NCBI GenBank assembly: GCA_039105265.1
Contig: JAPFFF010000037.1
Location: 868,001 to 932,000, forward strand
Reading direction: 5' to 3'
DNA length: 64,000 bases
From: Tritrichomonas musculus
Lineage: Eukaryota > Parabasalia > Tritrichomonadida > Tritrichomonadidae
Position 1 is the stretch's first letter. Each line of letters starts with the position of its first letter. The notes under the pieces are model-generated. The model had not been told where the DNA came from and did no database searches. It saw nothing but the letters and a program-made list of their open reading frames with translations. The translations under genes and the position numbers were made by a program. This document shows, piece after piece, positions 39,814-50,526 of this stretch.

Positions 39814-41632
39814 TTATTCAGATTCTTTTTTAGATTGAGCTCGCTTTCTCTTTCTAGGCTGAGCCTTCTTTGCTTCAATTTGCATTTGAACTGACATTGA
39901 AATATAAGAATCATCTTGAGCAATTTGTGAAGCTGTATTTTGGTTTGTTGCGCCTGTTAAGCTTTTTGGATCATTAAACATTGATTCAGAAAAAGTCTGA
40001 GATAAAGGATCATTTGTTCCTTTCAAAGAAGATTTTCTAGATTTCTTAGCTGCAGCCTGCTCCAAACTTGTTCGAAGATGCTTACTTGGTGAAGCCATGT
40101 GATCAGATGATTTTTTAGTAGAATTCGAAGAAAGTTTTGTACTTGAATTTGTTTTCTTAGGAGAATTTACTGATGGCTTTGATGTGGAATTTAATTTTGA
40201 ATTTGGTGAACGTGGAGTTGTCGAAATTGTAGTTTTTTGATTTGTTGGAGAACGAGGAGTTATTGTTTTCTTTGGACTTGATTCAACCAATTTTTTCCTT
40301 TCTTTATTTTTATCTTCTAATTCTTGAGCTGATTCAGCAGCTTCTTTTTCTGCTGCCAATTTTCGAAGCTGTGCTTCGTACCAAAGAAGATAACGTTGTT
40401 GTGGACCAATAATGGAGCCAGGTCGGCAAATTCTAATCCATCCCATTGCTTCATCAGCTGTAAAATTGTAGTTTTTCATCATATAGCATGCGGCAAGTGT
40501 TCCACTGTATGTTAGTTATAAGTTAAAAGTAAATGATAAAATAGAAGTTTTCCTTCTTCTTTAGCTAATCCATTTACAAAAATTTTATACATAAAGTATT
40601 CAATTTTTTGAAAATACAAATCAAACGATAAATGGATAAGAGCAACTAAAAAGGAAAATTTCTTTCTTATCATTATGAATCAAACGTTCTTCCAAGTCCT
40701 GCTTTGCAATGAAGTGCTACAACATCAATTGTGTCCATTATATCAAGGAATTTATTCAAAATTGCTTCTGGTGGAATTGTTCCATCTTCGAAGAAAAGTT
40801 CTGTGAAATTAAATCCGGCCTTTAAAAATATGTTTTCATCATAAAGCCGATTGTTTAATCTCACAATTCGTGTAATACCAAATTTCTTAAAAACGCTTAG
40901 CAAATCTTTTGGTGTGCAAACCCTCCATCCGCCTTGAAGGATATTTGTACTGTATGGAGATGCAAATGCCATTAATTTGCCTGGAATAACCCAATTCATA
41001 TCACCATTTTCAACTTGTTCGTATCTTCCCCAAACTTCAGGATCAAAAGTTTCAGAATCGTACCAATGTGTTTTAGGATCGTATACAGCGCGATGTAATC
41101 CTTTCAAACAAGACAAAACTGTTAAGTCATACAAAGACTGTAACGAAGAAGCATCTCGATAAGGTCTCATTTGTTTAACAATGAATTTTTCTTTCACAAA
41201 TGGTTCTAATGCTTCCTGTGGTGTCAGTTGATTGTATAACATGTTGAATGAAGATATGAGAAAAACTGAATTTGTAACCGATATTGGATTACATGTGCAA
41301 TAATAACACAATGTTTTGTTGTTTGATTGTGAATTCACATTTTCATCAGTCTTTGTTTGAAGTGCAGATAAGAGTTCTTTGGTTTGGATTAAAAATTTGT
41401 GAACCTGAAGAAGAGAAAGAGGGCCAAAGTCAGCATAAAAAGGTTGATATTGATATTCTGGATCATTTTCTGTTGAATAATAATATTGTTTTTCATTTTT
41501 ATTCTTCTTTGGAGGCTCATTAAAAATGGAGAAAATGAGTTTATTTGGAACAACAGTGATTGGTGATATAAGAGGTTCATTTGAAGTGCTTGATTGGGCT
41601 GTTCCTAAAGACATTCCAGTCGTACGTTTCAT
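39814..41632 (-). CDS. CDC14: CDC14-family dual-specificity phosphatase (two exons)
   Basis: The product is 545 residues from two exons, 41632-40686 and 40504-39814, joined across a 181-bp intron; the joined length is a multiple of three. Start is the ATG at 41632; upstream extension reaches only a TTG. The N-terminal domain (residues about 10-190: [25 protein letters not shown]) and catalytic domain match CDC14. The signature loop is [10 protein letters not shown] with Cys309; its final Gly is restored only by splicing. Exon 2 continues [18 protein letters not shown], then [18 protein letters not shown], the CDC14-specific motif. The last about 170 residues are Ser/Thr-Pro and Lys-rich, a disordered tail with CDK-type sites. 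CDC14 reverses CDK phosphorylation at mitotic exit or acts at centrosomes and basal bodies. Two adjacent frames would look like two genes if the intron were missed. Confidence 0.95.
40505..40685 (-). other. 181-bp spliceosomal intron in CDC14
   Basis: The donor reads AAC|GTTTGATTC and the acceptor ACTAACATACAG|TGG. The acceptor/branch string differs by one base from the trichomonad consensus ACTAACACACAG. Splicing turns AC+T into Thr and restores the GRTGTLAACY sequence expected of CDC14. Unspliced transcript would terminate three codons into the intron. The donor GTTTGA departs from the usual trichomonad GTATGT. Confidence 0.93.
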
Positions 41633-42292
41633 AAAATTAAAATTTTCTTTCAAAATTTTCAAATAAACTGAAGTTTTTCAATGTCAAATTGAAATGGCTT
41701 AACGTCTTTGGGAATAAGAAAGTTTTCTGATAAATCTTTTTTCTCAAAATTTGAATGATTTGAATTCAAATCATTTTGAAAAAGTATATTAAAAAAAAAG
41801 TATTATCTTGGTTTTCCAAAATCATAATAATGTAACAAAATGTTTATTTGATTTTTTTCAATGAATATTTTATTTTAATAATTGATAATATTCTTTTTTT
41901 AAAGAAATTTGATGTTTTTTATCATAATCTTATGAATATTCAAAAATAAATGTATAATATAGTTGAAATCCAAAGAATATGTTTTTGATAAAATGGTTAG
42001 TTTATATTTTGGTATGTTCTAATAAAATTTCATATGAAATTTATATTTTGTCAAAAGATCAAAATAATAAATTCTTTTACGAAATATGATAATGGGTTTT
42101 AAAAAAGAATAGAAGGGAAAAAGCAAAGAATTTATGAATATTTTTGGTATTTGGATAATGAAATATAAATCTTTTCAGATTTTAATTTAAAAATATTGTT
42201 TTTCTTTAGTAAAATTAATGTTTATTAAAAAAATCAACTTTTTTGTTCTTGAAATCTTGATTTATGTAATTTGATTCCATAGAATAATATTA
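41633..42292. other. Spacer between CDC14 and the ubiquitin protease
   Basis: 660 bp of AT-rich sequence between two minus-strand genes; it must hold the CDC14 promoter and the protease 3' end. Nothing else recognised. Confidence 0.5.
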
Positions 42293-45200
42293 TTAATAAG
42301 AATAGAATTTTTTGAAAATGTCATTAACTCTTCCTTTCACTTTTGATTGAATTATATCAATTGTTTCCGTTAGATCATTTAATTTTAATTCTTTTATTTC
42401 TCGCATGTTTTTATTTTTCCTTGAATCATAAATTTCGTCCAAAAAAGACGTTAAACGTTCGAGCCATAAATGCGTAAAAGCTTCATATGAATGGTCCGAG
42501 ATATATTTTTTAATTAATTTAAATATTGCCGGAAGTTTTTTATATGACGAAGCATGTTTTTTAACTTCATCTACTAATTTCCCGAAAAATTCAAAACTTT
42601 TGTCATGAGCGACGATAGAATTACTCTTATTTCTCGATGTTTCTTGATCAAGAGAATTGAAGCAGTAAAGAATTATATCGTTCATATCATTTACGAAAGC
42701 ATCAAGATGTGAATTTAAGTAATTTTTGACAATCTCAACAACGTTCTCATTCAAAAAGTCGGCTAATTTAAATAAAACCGATTTTTCATTTGAATTAATT
42801 ATTTCTTTGAGATTTGAAATGAATTCATTTGATTTTTTATGGTTTCTTGAATGGCAAAGGACGCGTATAAAGAACTGCATATTGATGATTGGATCATTGA
42901 TTTTTTGGACGAAATCGATGACTTCAACTCTAAACAAAGATTGAGCTTTTTCAAAGGAATTATTGTTTTCAATAATTGAAACAAAACTGTTATTTTCAAT
43001 TTCTTTTTTATGTGATGCAGCTTTTTCAAAGGGTTTAAAACTTTTTCTTTTGTAGAATAAAACATAAGCTGAAGTGTGTTGATCAAATCCTCCATAAGCT
43101 TCTTGAAAGACTTCATTTTCATTTGCTTTACTTACTGATGAATCATTGAAGCACCACCAACCATCATTTTTTAGAATGTATGAATAGTAATGTCCGCCTG
43201 TAGCCACGCCTCTGTGAATAATAATTCCACTTAATTCATACAAATAATCAGATTCATTTGATTCTCTGTCAATTATTTTTTCAACATTCAAATTTTTAGA
43301 GAATTCAAATTTATTGTTAATTTTTTTTCTTGACATTGTTTGTTGATCGTATTCGAATCTATTCAATTGAATCACCAATATTTCTGGTAATTTTAGTATT
43401 TTTGTATGAATCATTTGACTATTATTGGGTTTTTCATGATCATGTAAATATTTGTCTTGAATGAATTCTTTGAATGATGATGAAATATCTCGATGATTTT
43501 TGATTGATACGCATATATTATAAAACACTTCTTTATTTGTTCTTTCAAAATCGCTTCGGATTCCTTTTATGTAATGTTTCATTTCACCTTCAAACATCTT
43601 TTTAATGTTTTCTGGAAATGAATTGGCTAACGATAAGAAGAATTCAACTGCATCTTGTTGTTCTCTTGGATTAATTAATTCATTTGCACAATCATGCCAA
43701 GTTTCAACAAAACTAGTTGTATCAGCAAAAGGTCGAGAAGTGTATCTCATTGACAAAAAGATATCTTGTAATGTCTTTAATTCATCTTCTTTTTTAAACT
43801 CATGAGTTGTTATTAAATGACGAATTTGATCCAAATGATAAAGTTGTTGGAAAACTGAATTTAAATAGCATGTGTCTCCTAAATTTCTTAGACCTGAATA
43901 TGGCTCATTTCGTGTGAATGTTGATGGATTATAATACCATTCATCAACTGCATAATTAATCATTTCTTTCATTTTTGAAATGATGATTTCATTGTATTGT
44001 TCATTGGTGATTATTTTAGATAAAAAATTGAAAATTGTTGTTTGAATTAAGGCAGAATTCTTGCCAAACGCAATATTGAGCAAATTCGAGACAGGAATTT
44101 GAATATTCGAAACTAGTGAAGCAAATTTGCTGATTATCAAAGAAAGGCATTCTATAATGTTTGACAAAATTGCATAATTGCTCTTCTTAGAGAAAGATTG
44201 AAATTGTGTAAATTCTTGTTCTTCTTCAAGAATCATTTCTGAGTATTTTTCCAAGTTCTGAAGCAATCTTCTATAGAATAAATGAATTCTTTGTAAGTCC
44301 GATGAAGTTAGAATTCTTTTCAACATGAAGAGATGAAATTGGGAGTTTTCAAAGTTATCAGTGATTCTTGATATAAAATATTTACTAATGTTGTCATTTG
44401 AGTTACTTTTCTTAATTGCATTTCCAATGAAAACTGAAATGTATTCCCACAATGATTCATTCAATCCTTCGAAAACAGTCAAGCTTTCATTATCAAGAGG
44501 AATTTCATTGTTCTCTGAAAGAAGATTGAGAATACTAAAAACAGATGACAGGAATTCTTCGTTATCTGATTCATTAAGTAAATGAATCAATCTTCTTGCA
44601 AACTCTTGAGCAAAAACGAATTTTTCACCATTATATTTTTCTCTTATAAAGTTTAAAATGTCCTTTGTAAAAGAGTTATCATTAAATAGAATTAATAAGA
44701 TTGAAACGATCTTTTGATCACCAAAAACATTTGCTTTTTCTGATAATGATTGAATTAAATACAATTTTTTATAACTGCTTTTTGTCGATTGAATTTGTTG
44801 ATAAATTGAAGAAAGCCGATCATTTTCATCTGAAAAAGTATCAATGATTGATTTACTCGTTGGTAAAAGTTGAAGAATTTGAAAACAAAGTGAATTCATT
44901 TGTGGATAAGTATTGACTTCTAGTAAATTAAGTAAAATATCGGGAAATAAAACTTCATTGAAAAAGAAAGATGGCGGTGGCTGATGATCACTATTTAATT
45001 GACTATTTGAAGAGTAGCATTTTACATTTATTTTTGAATTATTTGTTAGGCCACAGTCAATTAATGTCGATGAAAAATGGATGCACGAAAAGTCAGGATA
45101 AGAAACATTTTTGATGCTTGTTTCTTCACGATTGGCAATTCTTTCTTTTAAATTATTTAACGTTTTCTTTGGATCAAAATGAATTTTATATTGCTTAGAA

Positions 45201-47344
45201 GAAGAAAACGATGTCTTTACATTAATTGTTAATTGTATGTAATTTTCTAAATACGAATGTCTCGGTGATGAAAAATCTTCAGGATCTGAGTTCACTTCAC
45301 TTTCTTTGATGTAATCCAAGACTAATTGAAGCGATAGAAAAAGAGGCTTGAGATTTTCAATTGAAACAATTGATTTTGATTGTAATATGCAAATTATTTT
45401 TTGAATGTTTTCATTCAAAAAGTCGACAGAACAGTTATTTTTCCAATTTTTCAATATTTTCAAAAGAAACTTTTTCGATGAACTAACCGTTTTTTGATCA
45501 TCGTTATATTGATATATTTTTAGAACAATGTCTAAACCAGGTATTTCACTGGTGTTGATTTTAAAGTCGCTTTTTAAGTTGTTCGCAGGATAATATCCGT
45601 TTTTTGCAATGAATGAATTGTTAGAAAATTTGAAAATCAAAATTTTCAGAAATTTCAAAAATGAACGTGGAGCAACTTGAGGATTTTGTTTCTCTGCTAT
45701 TTCAAGAAATTGTTGGATTTCATTTCTATTTTGATAAACGTTGTTTTCAAGCAATTTTTTAATTGAAAGCCAAAATTCATCTTTTGGAGCGTTTTCAGTG
45801 ATATGTTTAATTAATTGAGTGCTTGGCTTCAATTTCGTCTTGATGTATAATTGAAATAAAATTTGAATGATTGGGTTGCCTCTTTCCCCGTCAATTTCAT
45901 TAAGAATTTGACTAATATTTAACTCTTCTTCTTTTAGTAAGAGATACGGATTAGATGATGCATTAAAAATCTTTTCCATGAGTGAGCAACAGAAGCTGGT
46001 ATATTTTTCTTGCTTTAAAAGTTTGGGTATTTGTGATAATATAGAATGATATATTGTATTATTTAATTTTTGATTAAGGAGGAGGTTGATCATAGATTTT
46101 CTCGCTTTATCATCATTAAGTGCTAAATTGAGGAGCTTCTGCGTGCAAAAAATTGAAATTTTGATTGTTTCGTTTGAATTTTGTAATTCAATTATTGACT
46201 TTGTCAACAAATCATAATAAAAAGGAGAAAAATCCTTTTCAATTAAAGTAATAAAATCTTTAGATTCGTTTAAATCTAAAAACTTTAAAGCATAAGTAAA
46301 AATATCAATAAAGGTTGGGCTAGTTTTTAAAAATGGAGACTTTGAACAAAAAATCCAAAGTTTTGCCAAATCTTTGTAACTTATCAGTTGATAATTTATT
46401 TGAAATTTAAGAAATGGAGTTAATTCTTTAAAAACATCATTGGTGAAATGCATTGAGGTTAGAGAATTTATAATTGAAAATGATCCTTTTTGTTTTTTAG
46501 CATTAGTAAAAATGATTCTTTCGAATTTTGGATTTTGAATAATTGCTGATAAGCAGAAAGCTAAAAATTTATTGATTTCAATATTTTCACTAGATAAAAG
46601 TTCTTCAAAAAAAATGAAAAAGTCGTAAATTGTTTCATCATTAACAAATTTCGAATTGTTCATTAATTTTAGTAGCCTTTTGAATGAATCCACTGCTTTT
46701 TCATATTGATTGCCATATACTGATATTGATAGAATATGAGAATTTTGATTGATGAATTCCTTGAAAAAATTGATTAAATTATTTGTATTGTCGTCTATTT
46801 CATTTTGAATATAATCATTTTGCATTATTGATGTATAAATAGTTAATAGCAAATTAAAATAATCAATAAATAAATGATGATTTTCATAAATCATTTTTTT
46901 TAAAGAATCATTAAGAATGTCTTTTTGATCAGTAAATGCTTTGCATATTTTTTGGAATGATATAAAAGATTTATTTTTTTGATATACCAATGAATTAATA
47001 TTGAAGATTCTTGAAACTGACTGTGTTAAATATGGATTTGTATATTTTTCTATATTAGGTAATAAATAAATAACACGTTTGAAGAATTTGTATATTTGAT
47101 AAGCTTCTTCTTCACGAAAGATTTGCCTTGAATTCAATAAATTGTCAATAATTTTGGGTAATTTTGATGAAATAAAATGTGAAAGATTAGTTTCATCATT
47201 TAGAAAAGGTGAAATTGGCTTTTTTTTTCTAATTGATTTGAGCAATTGATTTACTGTTGGAATGAATTCAATATTTTCTCTATTGGCTTCTATATTTTCA
47301 AGAAAAGATGGTTCCCATTCTTCAAAATTACCTGTATCAAGCAT
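42293..47344 (-). CDS. Giant ubiquitin-specific protease (USP9X/USP24/USP34-like)
   Basis: 1,683 residues from the ATG at 47344 (MLDTGNFEEWEPSF); an upstream TTG-initiated extension is disregarded. The N-terminal 1,100 residues are helical repeats of armadillo/HEAT type with a ubiquitin-like fold at about 700-776 (KTLNNLKERIANREETSI, STLIDCGLTNNSKINVK). The peptidase C19 domain spans about 1145-1436. The Cys box is GLRNLGDTCYLNSVFQQLYH with catalytic Cys1159; the His box is GIIIHRGVATGGHYYSYIL with His1385, then CFNDSSVSKA. The order of helical repeats, Ubl and USP domain is that of the large USP9X/24/34 enzymes, which remove ubiquitin from protein substrates. About 250 helical residues follow. 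It looks intact; activity is inferred from the conserved Cys and His boxes. Confidence 0.93.
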   Translation of the reverse strand: MLDTGNFEEWEPSFLENIEANRENIEFIPTVNQLLKSIRKKKPISPFLNDETNLSHFISSKLPKIIDNLLNSRQIFREEEAYQIYKFFKRVIYLLPNIEKYTNPYLTQSVSRIFNINSLVYQKNKSFISFQKICKAFTDQKDILNDSLKKMIYENHHLFIDYFNLLLTIYTSIMQNDYIQNEIDDNTNNLINFFKEFINQNSHILSISVYGNQYEKAVDSFKRLLKLMNNSKFVNDETIYDFFIFFEELLSSENIEINKFLAFCLSAIIQNPKFERIIFTNAKKQKGSFSIINSLTSMHFTNDVFKELTPFLKFQINYQLISYKDLAKLWIFCSKSPFLKTSPTFIDIFTYALKFLDLNESKDFITLIEKDFSPFYYDLLTKSIIELQNSNETIKISIFCTQKLLNLALNDDKARKSMINLLLNQKLNNTIYHSILSQIPKLLKQEKYTSFCCSLMEKIFNASSNPYLLLKEEELNISQILNEIDGERGNPIIQILFQLYIKTKLKPSTQLIKHITENAPKDEFWLSIKKLLENNVYQNRNEIQQFLEIAEKQNPQVAPRSFLKFLKILIFKFSNNSFIAKNGYYPANNLKSDFKINTSEIPGLDIVLKIYQYNDDQKTVSSSKKFLLKILKNWKNNCSVDFLNENIQKIICILQSKSIVSIENLKPLFLSLQLVLDYIKESEVNSDPEDFSSPRHSYLENYIQLTINVKTSFSSSKQYKIHFDPKKTLNNLKERIANREETSIKNVSYPDFSCIHFSSTLIDCGLTNNSKINVKCYSSNSQLNSDHQPPPSFFFNEVLFPDILLNLLEVNTYPQMNSLCFQILQLLPTSKSIIDTFSDENDRLSSIYQQIQSTKSSYKKLYLIQSLSEKANVFGDQKIVSILLILFNDNSFTKDILNFIREKYNGEKFVFAQEFARRLIHLLNESDNEEFLSSVFSILNLLSENNEIPLDNESLTVFEGLNESLWEYISVFIGNAIKKSNSNDNISKYFISRITDNFENSQFHLFMLKRILTSSDLQRIHLFYRRLLQNLEKYSEMILEEEQEFTQFQSFSKKSNYAILSNIIECLSLIISKFASLVSNIQIPVSNLLNIAFGKNSALIQTTIFNFLSKIITNEQYNEIIISKMKEMINYAVDEWYYNPSTFTRNEPYSGLRNLGDTCYLNSVFQQLYHLDQIRHLITTHEFKKEDELKTLQDIFLSMRYTSRPFADTTSFVETWHDCANELINPREQQDAVEFFLSLANSFPENIKKMFEGEMKHYIKGIRSDFERTNKEVFYNICVSIKNHRDISSSFKEFIQDKYLHDHEKPNNSQMIHTKILKLPEILVIQLNRFEYDQQTMSRKKINNKFEFSKNLNVEKIIDRESNESDYLYELSGIIIHRGVATGGHYYSYILKNDGWWCFNDSSVSKANENEVFQEAYGGFDQHTSAYVLFYKRKSFKPFEKAASHKKEIENNSFVSIIENNNSFEKAQSLFRVEVIDFVQKINDPIINMQFFIRVLCHSRNHKKSNEFISNLKEIINSNEKSVLFKLADFLNENVVEIVKNYLNSHLDAFVNDMNDIILYCFNSLDQETSRNKSNSIVAHDKSFEFFGKLVDEVKKHASSYKKLPAIFKLIKKYISDHSYEAFTHLWLERLTSFLDEIYDSRKNKNMREIKELKLNDLTETIDIIQSKVKGRVNDIFKKFYSY

Positions 47345-47597
47345 AATAAATAATAAATGAGGTGAAATAAAAAGGAGTATTAATTTTGAAATCTCAAAAA
47401 AAAACAATTCTTAAAAATCAAGTAAAATATAAAATTATATAGGGGAAAAAAAAGTAATAATAAAAAGTATTTTTAGTTCTAATTGAAACAAAAAATCCTT
47501 TGTAAATATTATGAGGTCCTTTTTGTAAATTGAGTTTAAATTATGTGTTTAATAGTAAAAAATAGATGATAATGATTTGTATATTAGAAAAAATCAT

Positions 47598-48974
47598 TTA
47601 TACATACCTAAAATCATCACTCAGAAACTTTGAGTCCACTTTTTCATAAGCATCAGATTTTTTCTCACAATCAATCAATTTGCCATAAAATTCTATTCCT
47701 TGAAGATAAAGGAAATTATTGCCTCCTGTGTTCTTTCCTAATTGTTTAATTCTGATATATCTTGCTTTCACATTTCGGGTAATTGGGAACGAAGCAACAT
47801 TATTTATCAAATCATAATCATCATTAAATATCGTACAATCTCTCTGTCTATCCAGTTCGGTCCAACTAATTCCATTTTCAGATGCTTCAACATTCCAACT
47901 TTTTGGATGGCAATTATCTGGTCCACCATTGCAAGATTTGATTGAATAATATTCTGGAATAATTTTTCTTTCTTTGAAATCAAAGCATATCCATTGATTT
48001 TCTTCATCTTTAGATTGGTAGCTCGAATTTGTCAGTAATTCAACAACATTGTTTGGTGAATACCACTTTTCAGGTCCATAGACGCTTGAAGCAGTAACGT
48101 TAATGATTTTGAGCAAGCCAATATTACAATGAAACTTTGTTGACAAATAAGATATAATGCCTTTCATCTCATTTGACGTACTATACGAAAAGTTTCTAAT
48201 GCTTTCATCTGTTTTCTGATATTTTCTCTTTTTTCCTGTTTTTTCATTTTGGAGTCTTTTACAAAGAGATTTCCAAATTCCAAAATTGATATCATCAAGT
48301 GAGATTTCATAGGTAAATTGGGAAATTCGATCAGGACTGAGGTTAGTAAATTCAATGAACTCAAATAATTCTTTGGCTGATGGATCTTTGTGAACTCTAT
48401 CAACAATAAAATCAAAAAGCCAATCTTCACTTTCAACGCATAATGTCTTTTTGGTAAATGTTAAATATAAATCGTCGATTGATAGTTTGTCAAGCTGTGA
48501 TTTTTCTATTTTGTAAAAATGAGATGCTAGATATGAGATTTCGGTGTTGATTGGTAATTTGTATTCATTTTTTATTAAAATTAGTTCAACAACATTACGA
48601 TCATTTGCGGGACTTTTTGTTGCTAAATAAAAGTCTAAAAATTCATTATTTCCAAGTGCTTTAAAAAGTGAAGATAATGGCTTTAGATCGCATTGAGCAA
48701 TAAAGATTGAATAGCCTTTTGCCAAAGAAAATATTAACTTAAATAATTGTGGGTCAACGCCTTTTGATGTTGGAATACGAAATTCATTGACCGTCGAATC
48801 GCAATTTCGAATCTCTGCAACTTTAGGTGAAATAAAGTCGGCAATAAATTTATTACATTTGAATATTTGATTCCCAACGTAAAATGTAAAATCATTTTCA
48901 TAATTATCAAAGTTTATTCGCTTAAGGCCTGATGTTGTAAAAGCAAAACTAATTTTGTCTCCAAAAAAATCCAT
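47598..48974 (-). CDS. BTB/BACK protein with C-terminal F5/8 type C (discoidin) domain
   Basis: 458 residues from the ATG at 48974. Residues about 25-110 form a BTB-like fold (NDFTFYVGNQIFKCNKFIAD, FISPKVAEI); about 115-215 are BACK-like helices; about 275-435 form a discoidin-type jelly roll (VTASSVYGPEKWYSPNNVVE, NQWICFDFKERKIIP, YYSIKSCNG, KSWNVEASENGISWTELD, ARYIRIKQLGKN, LYLQGIEFYG). Trichomonads carry an expanded family with this architecture, probably intracellular adaptors whose ligands are unknown. The last codons read AGG TAT GTA TAA, resembling a GTATGT donor, but no acceptor follows before the protease gene, so the stop is taken as real. The protease start lies about 250 bp downstream on the same strand. 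Confidence 0.9.
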   Translation of the reverse strand: MDFFGDKISFAFTTSGLKRINFDNYENDFTFYVGNQIFKCNKFIADFISPKVAEIRNCDSTVNEFRIPTSKGVDPQLFKLIFSLAKGYSIFIAQCDLKPLSSLFKALGNNEFLDFYLATKSPANDRNVVELILIKNEYKLPINTEISYLASHFYKIEKSQLDKLSIDDLYLTFTKKTLCVESEDWLFDFIVDRVHKDPSAKELFEFIEFTNLSPDRISQFTYEISLDDINFGIWKSLCKRLQNEKTGKKRKYQKTDESIRNFSYSTSNEMKGIISYLSTKFHCNIGLLKIINVTASSVYGPEKWYSPNNVVELLTNSSYQSKDEENQWICFDFKERKIIPEYYSIKSCNGGPDNCHPKSWNVEASENGISWTELDRQRDCTIFNDDYDLINNVASFPITRNVKARYIRIKQLGKNTGGNNFLYLQGIEFYGKLIDCEKKSDAYEKVDSKFLSDDFRYV

Positions 48975-49384
48975 AAAAAATGGTGCCGTTTAAAAATTAT
49001 GAAATAAATAAATAATTTGTAGAATTTATAAAAAATAAAAATTTCCATTAATAAAAAATAATTGTATTATTCATTGTTATTATTTATTTAATTAATTATT
49101 TTACTAAAATGATTTTTATTTCAGAGGATATTTTAGGTTTTTTACCTTAAGCCTTTTCTGTCTTGGTTTTAAGGATTTGAATTATATATTCAAATTGTAG
49201 AACTTTTTCAAAAGTCTTTTTACTGAACAATTCAATTTTTGAGATTCTTGTTTGCAATTGCATTGTTCAGTAAAAAGACTTTTGAAAAAGTTTGCATTCT
49301 TGTTTGCAATTGCATCTTCATCTATTAAATTCCATAATGAAGAACGCAGTTTCCTAAATTGATGCGTTCTAACAACGAATATAA
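48975..49384. other. Spacer containing a 31-bp perfect inverted repeat
   Basis: About 400 bp between the BTB gene start and the helicase fossil. It contains perfect 31-bp inverted arms at 49201-49231 and 49262-49292 and a 20-bp direct repeat (TTCTTGTTTGCAATTGCAT type) near 49244 and 49297. A 68-codon minus frame (49182-49388) overlapping it is not convincing as a gene. Confidence 0.6.
49201..49292. repeat. 31-bp perfect inverted repeat (hairpin)
   Basis: The arm AACTTTTTCAAAAGTCTTTT plus 11 further bases at 49201-49231 is exactly complementary to 49262-49292, leaving a 30-bp loop. A direct repeat of the loop edge recurs just outside the right arm, so the hairpin may have arisen by an inverted duplication during repair or element excision. 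Confidence 0.85.
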
Positions 49385-50320
49385 TCATCTGGTACCTTGA
49401 CTTGTTTCATATATAGGTAAGCTGTTGAGTCTATATTTCTATTTCGGCCTACGAATTGTTCAACTGATGATACTGTATCTAACAGTGTTTGTTTGAATAT
49501 AGATAACAACTTCTCCTTTAATGATTGACCTGATTATATATATGAAGTAGCTATTATAATATCAACGTCTTCAGGATTTACAAATTTACCTTCATTACTT
49601 ATCTCAACCTCTTTCTTATCTGAATTATATAAAGTTTTATTTGGTTCATTATCTATACATTCTTTTAATCTTTCACACTCATTCTTATCTTCTATCTTGA
49701 TTGGTATCCTATCATTTCTCTTTATCTCATCTAATACTTGTTTAGCTATAGTCTCTCTTTGCTCTTCCATATTATTCTTTAACTTATATAAGTATATTGT
49801 TCTATGATATTTGATATCAGCTAAAGGATTTATCTTCGCATACTCCTCAAATACAGAAAGACAAGATATGTCAGATGCTGTTGATATAATAAGACTTACT
49901 TTATCAAACTCTCTACATATTTCAATTAAAGATATATGTTCTAATAATAAATGAGCTTCATCTATAAGTAAGGTATAATGGTTGTTGAAACCAATGTGAT
50001 GATGATATAAGTGTTCTATAATACCACCTAAACACTTAGATGCTGTTGAGAATGTTGTTATTACTACAGGTATAAAGTGAGTGGTAGCTGCTTTAAATTC
50101 TTTAAAAACACCATCTTTAACACATACTTTTATCGTTTCATCTATATTCTTAGGATGATTGTTATTTAATGCGACATAGAGTTTAGAATAAAACTCAATT
50201 GCTATACTGATAGTAGGGACAATGAGGATGAACTTGTTATTAGGCACTGTATGATATATCTATTTTCTTTTTGCTGTTGATATGCCAGAACCGATAGGCG
50301 CTTGACATTTGTCAATTTTA
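49385..50320 (-). pseudogene. Broken helicase fossil, probably from a virus-like element
   Basis: Minus-strand coding remnants show, in order, a P-loop-like segment (APIGSGISTA), a DEAH-type motif II (YTLLIDEAHLLLEHI), a motif III-like segment (LIISTASD), motif V-like IIATSYI and motif VI-like QFVGRNRN. This is the layout of a superfamily 2 replication or origin-binding type helicase. The piece is broken in about two places and truncated. It directly abuts the truncated MITE copy at 50321. Assignment to a virus-like element is inference from the helicase type and the mobile-DNA context. Confidence 0.6.
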
Positions 50321-50526
50321 TTTGTAAATAAAAATATTGATGCATATTTTTATATTTTTACAAAATTTTTCGCGAGACTCACATCAAAAGGAAGGATCGG
50401 TAAAAATTTTGTAACATAAAAAGATGCATTTTTTTAACATAAATAGTCTCAATAAATATTATTCTACATTTTCTTCTTAGTTTTTTCATTAGTTCTCTCA
50501 AAAAGCTGAGGCACAATCTCTCTTGC
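50321..50526. mobile_element. Foldback MITE, copy 2 (truncated, reverse orientation)
   Basis: From about 50321 to 50526 the sequence matches the inverse of the complete MITE at 26662-26920: GTAAATAAAAATATTGATGC, the GGAAGGATCGGTAAAAATTT core, and the terminal CTCTCAAAAAGCTGAGGCAC box ending TCTCTCTTGC. One terminal inverted repeat is missing at its left side, where it meets the helicase fossil. A flanking TA is no longer visible at the right end. Confidence 0.8.

Noticed and set aside
47598-47620. AGGTATGT at the end of the BTB gene as an intron donor
   Set aside because: No ACTAAC-type acceptor lies in the 250 bp before the next gene and the discoidin domain is already complete.
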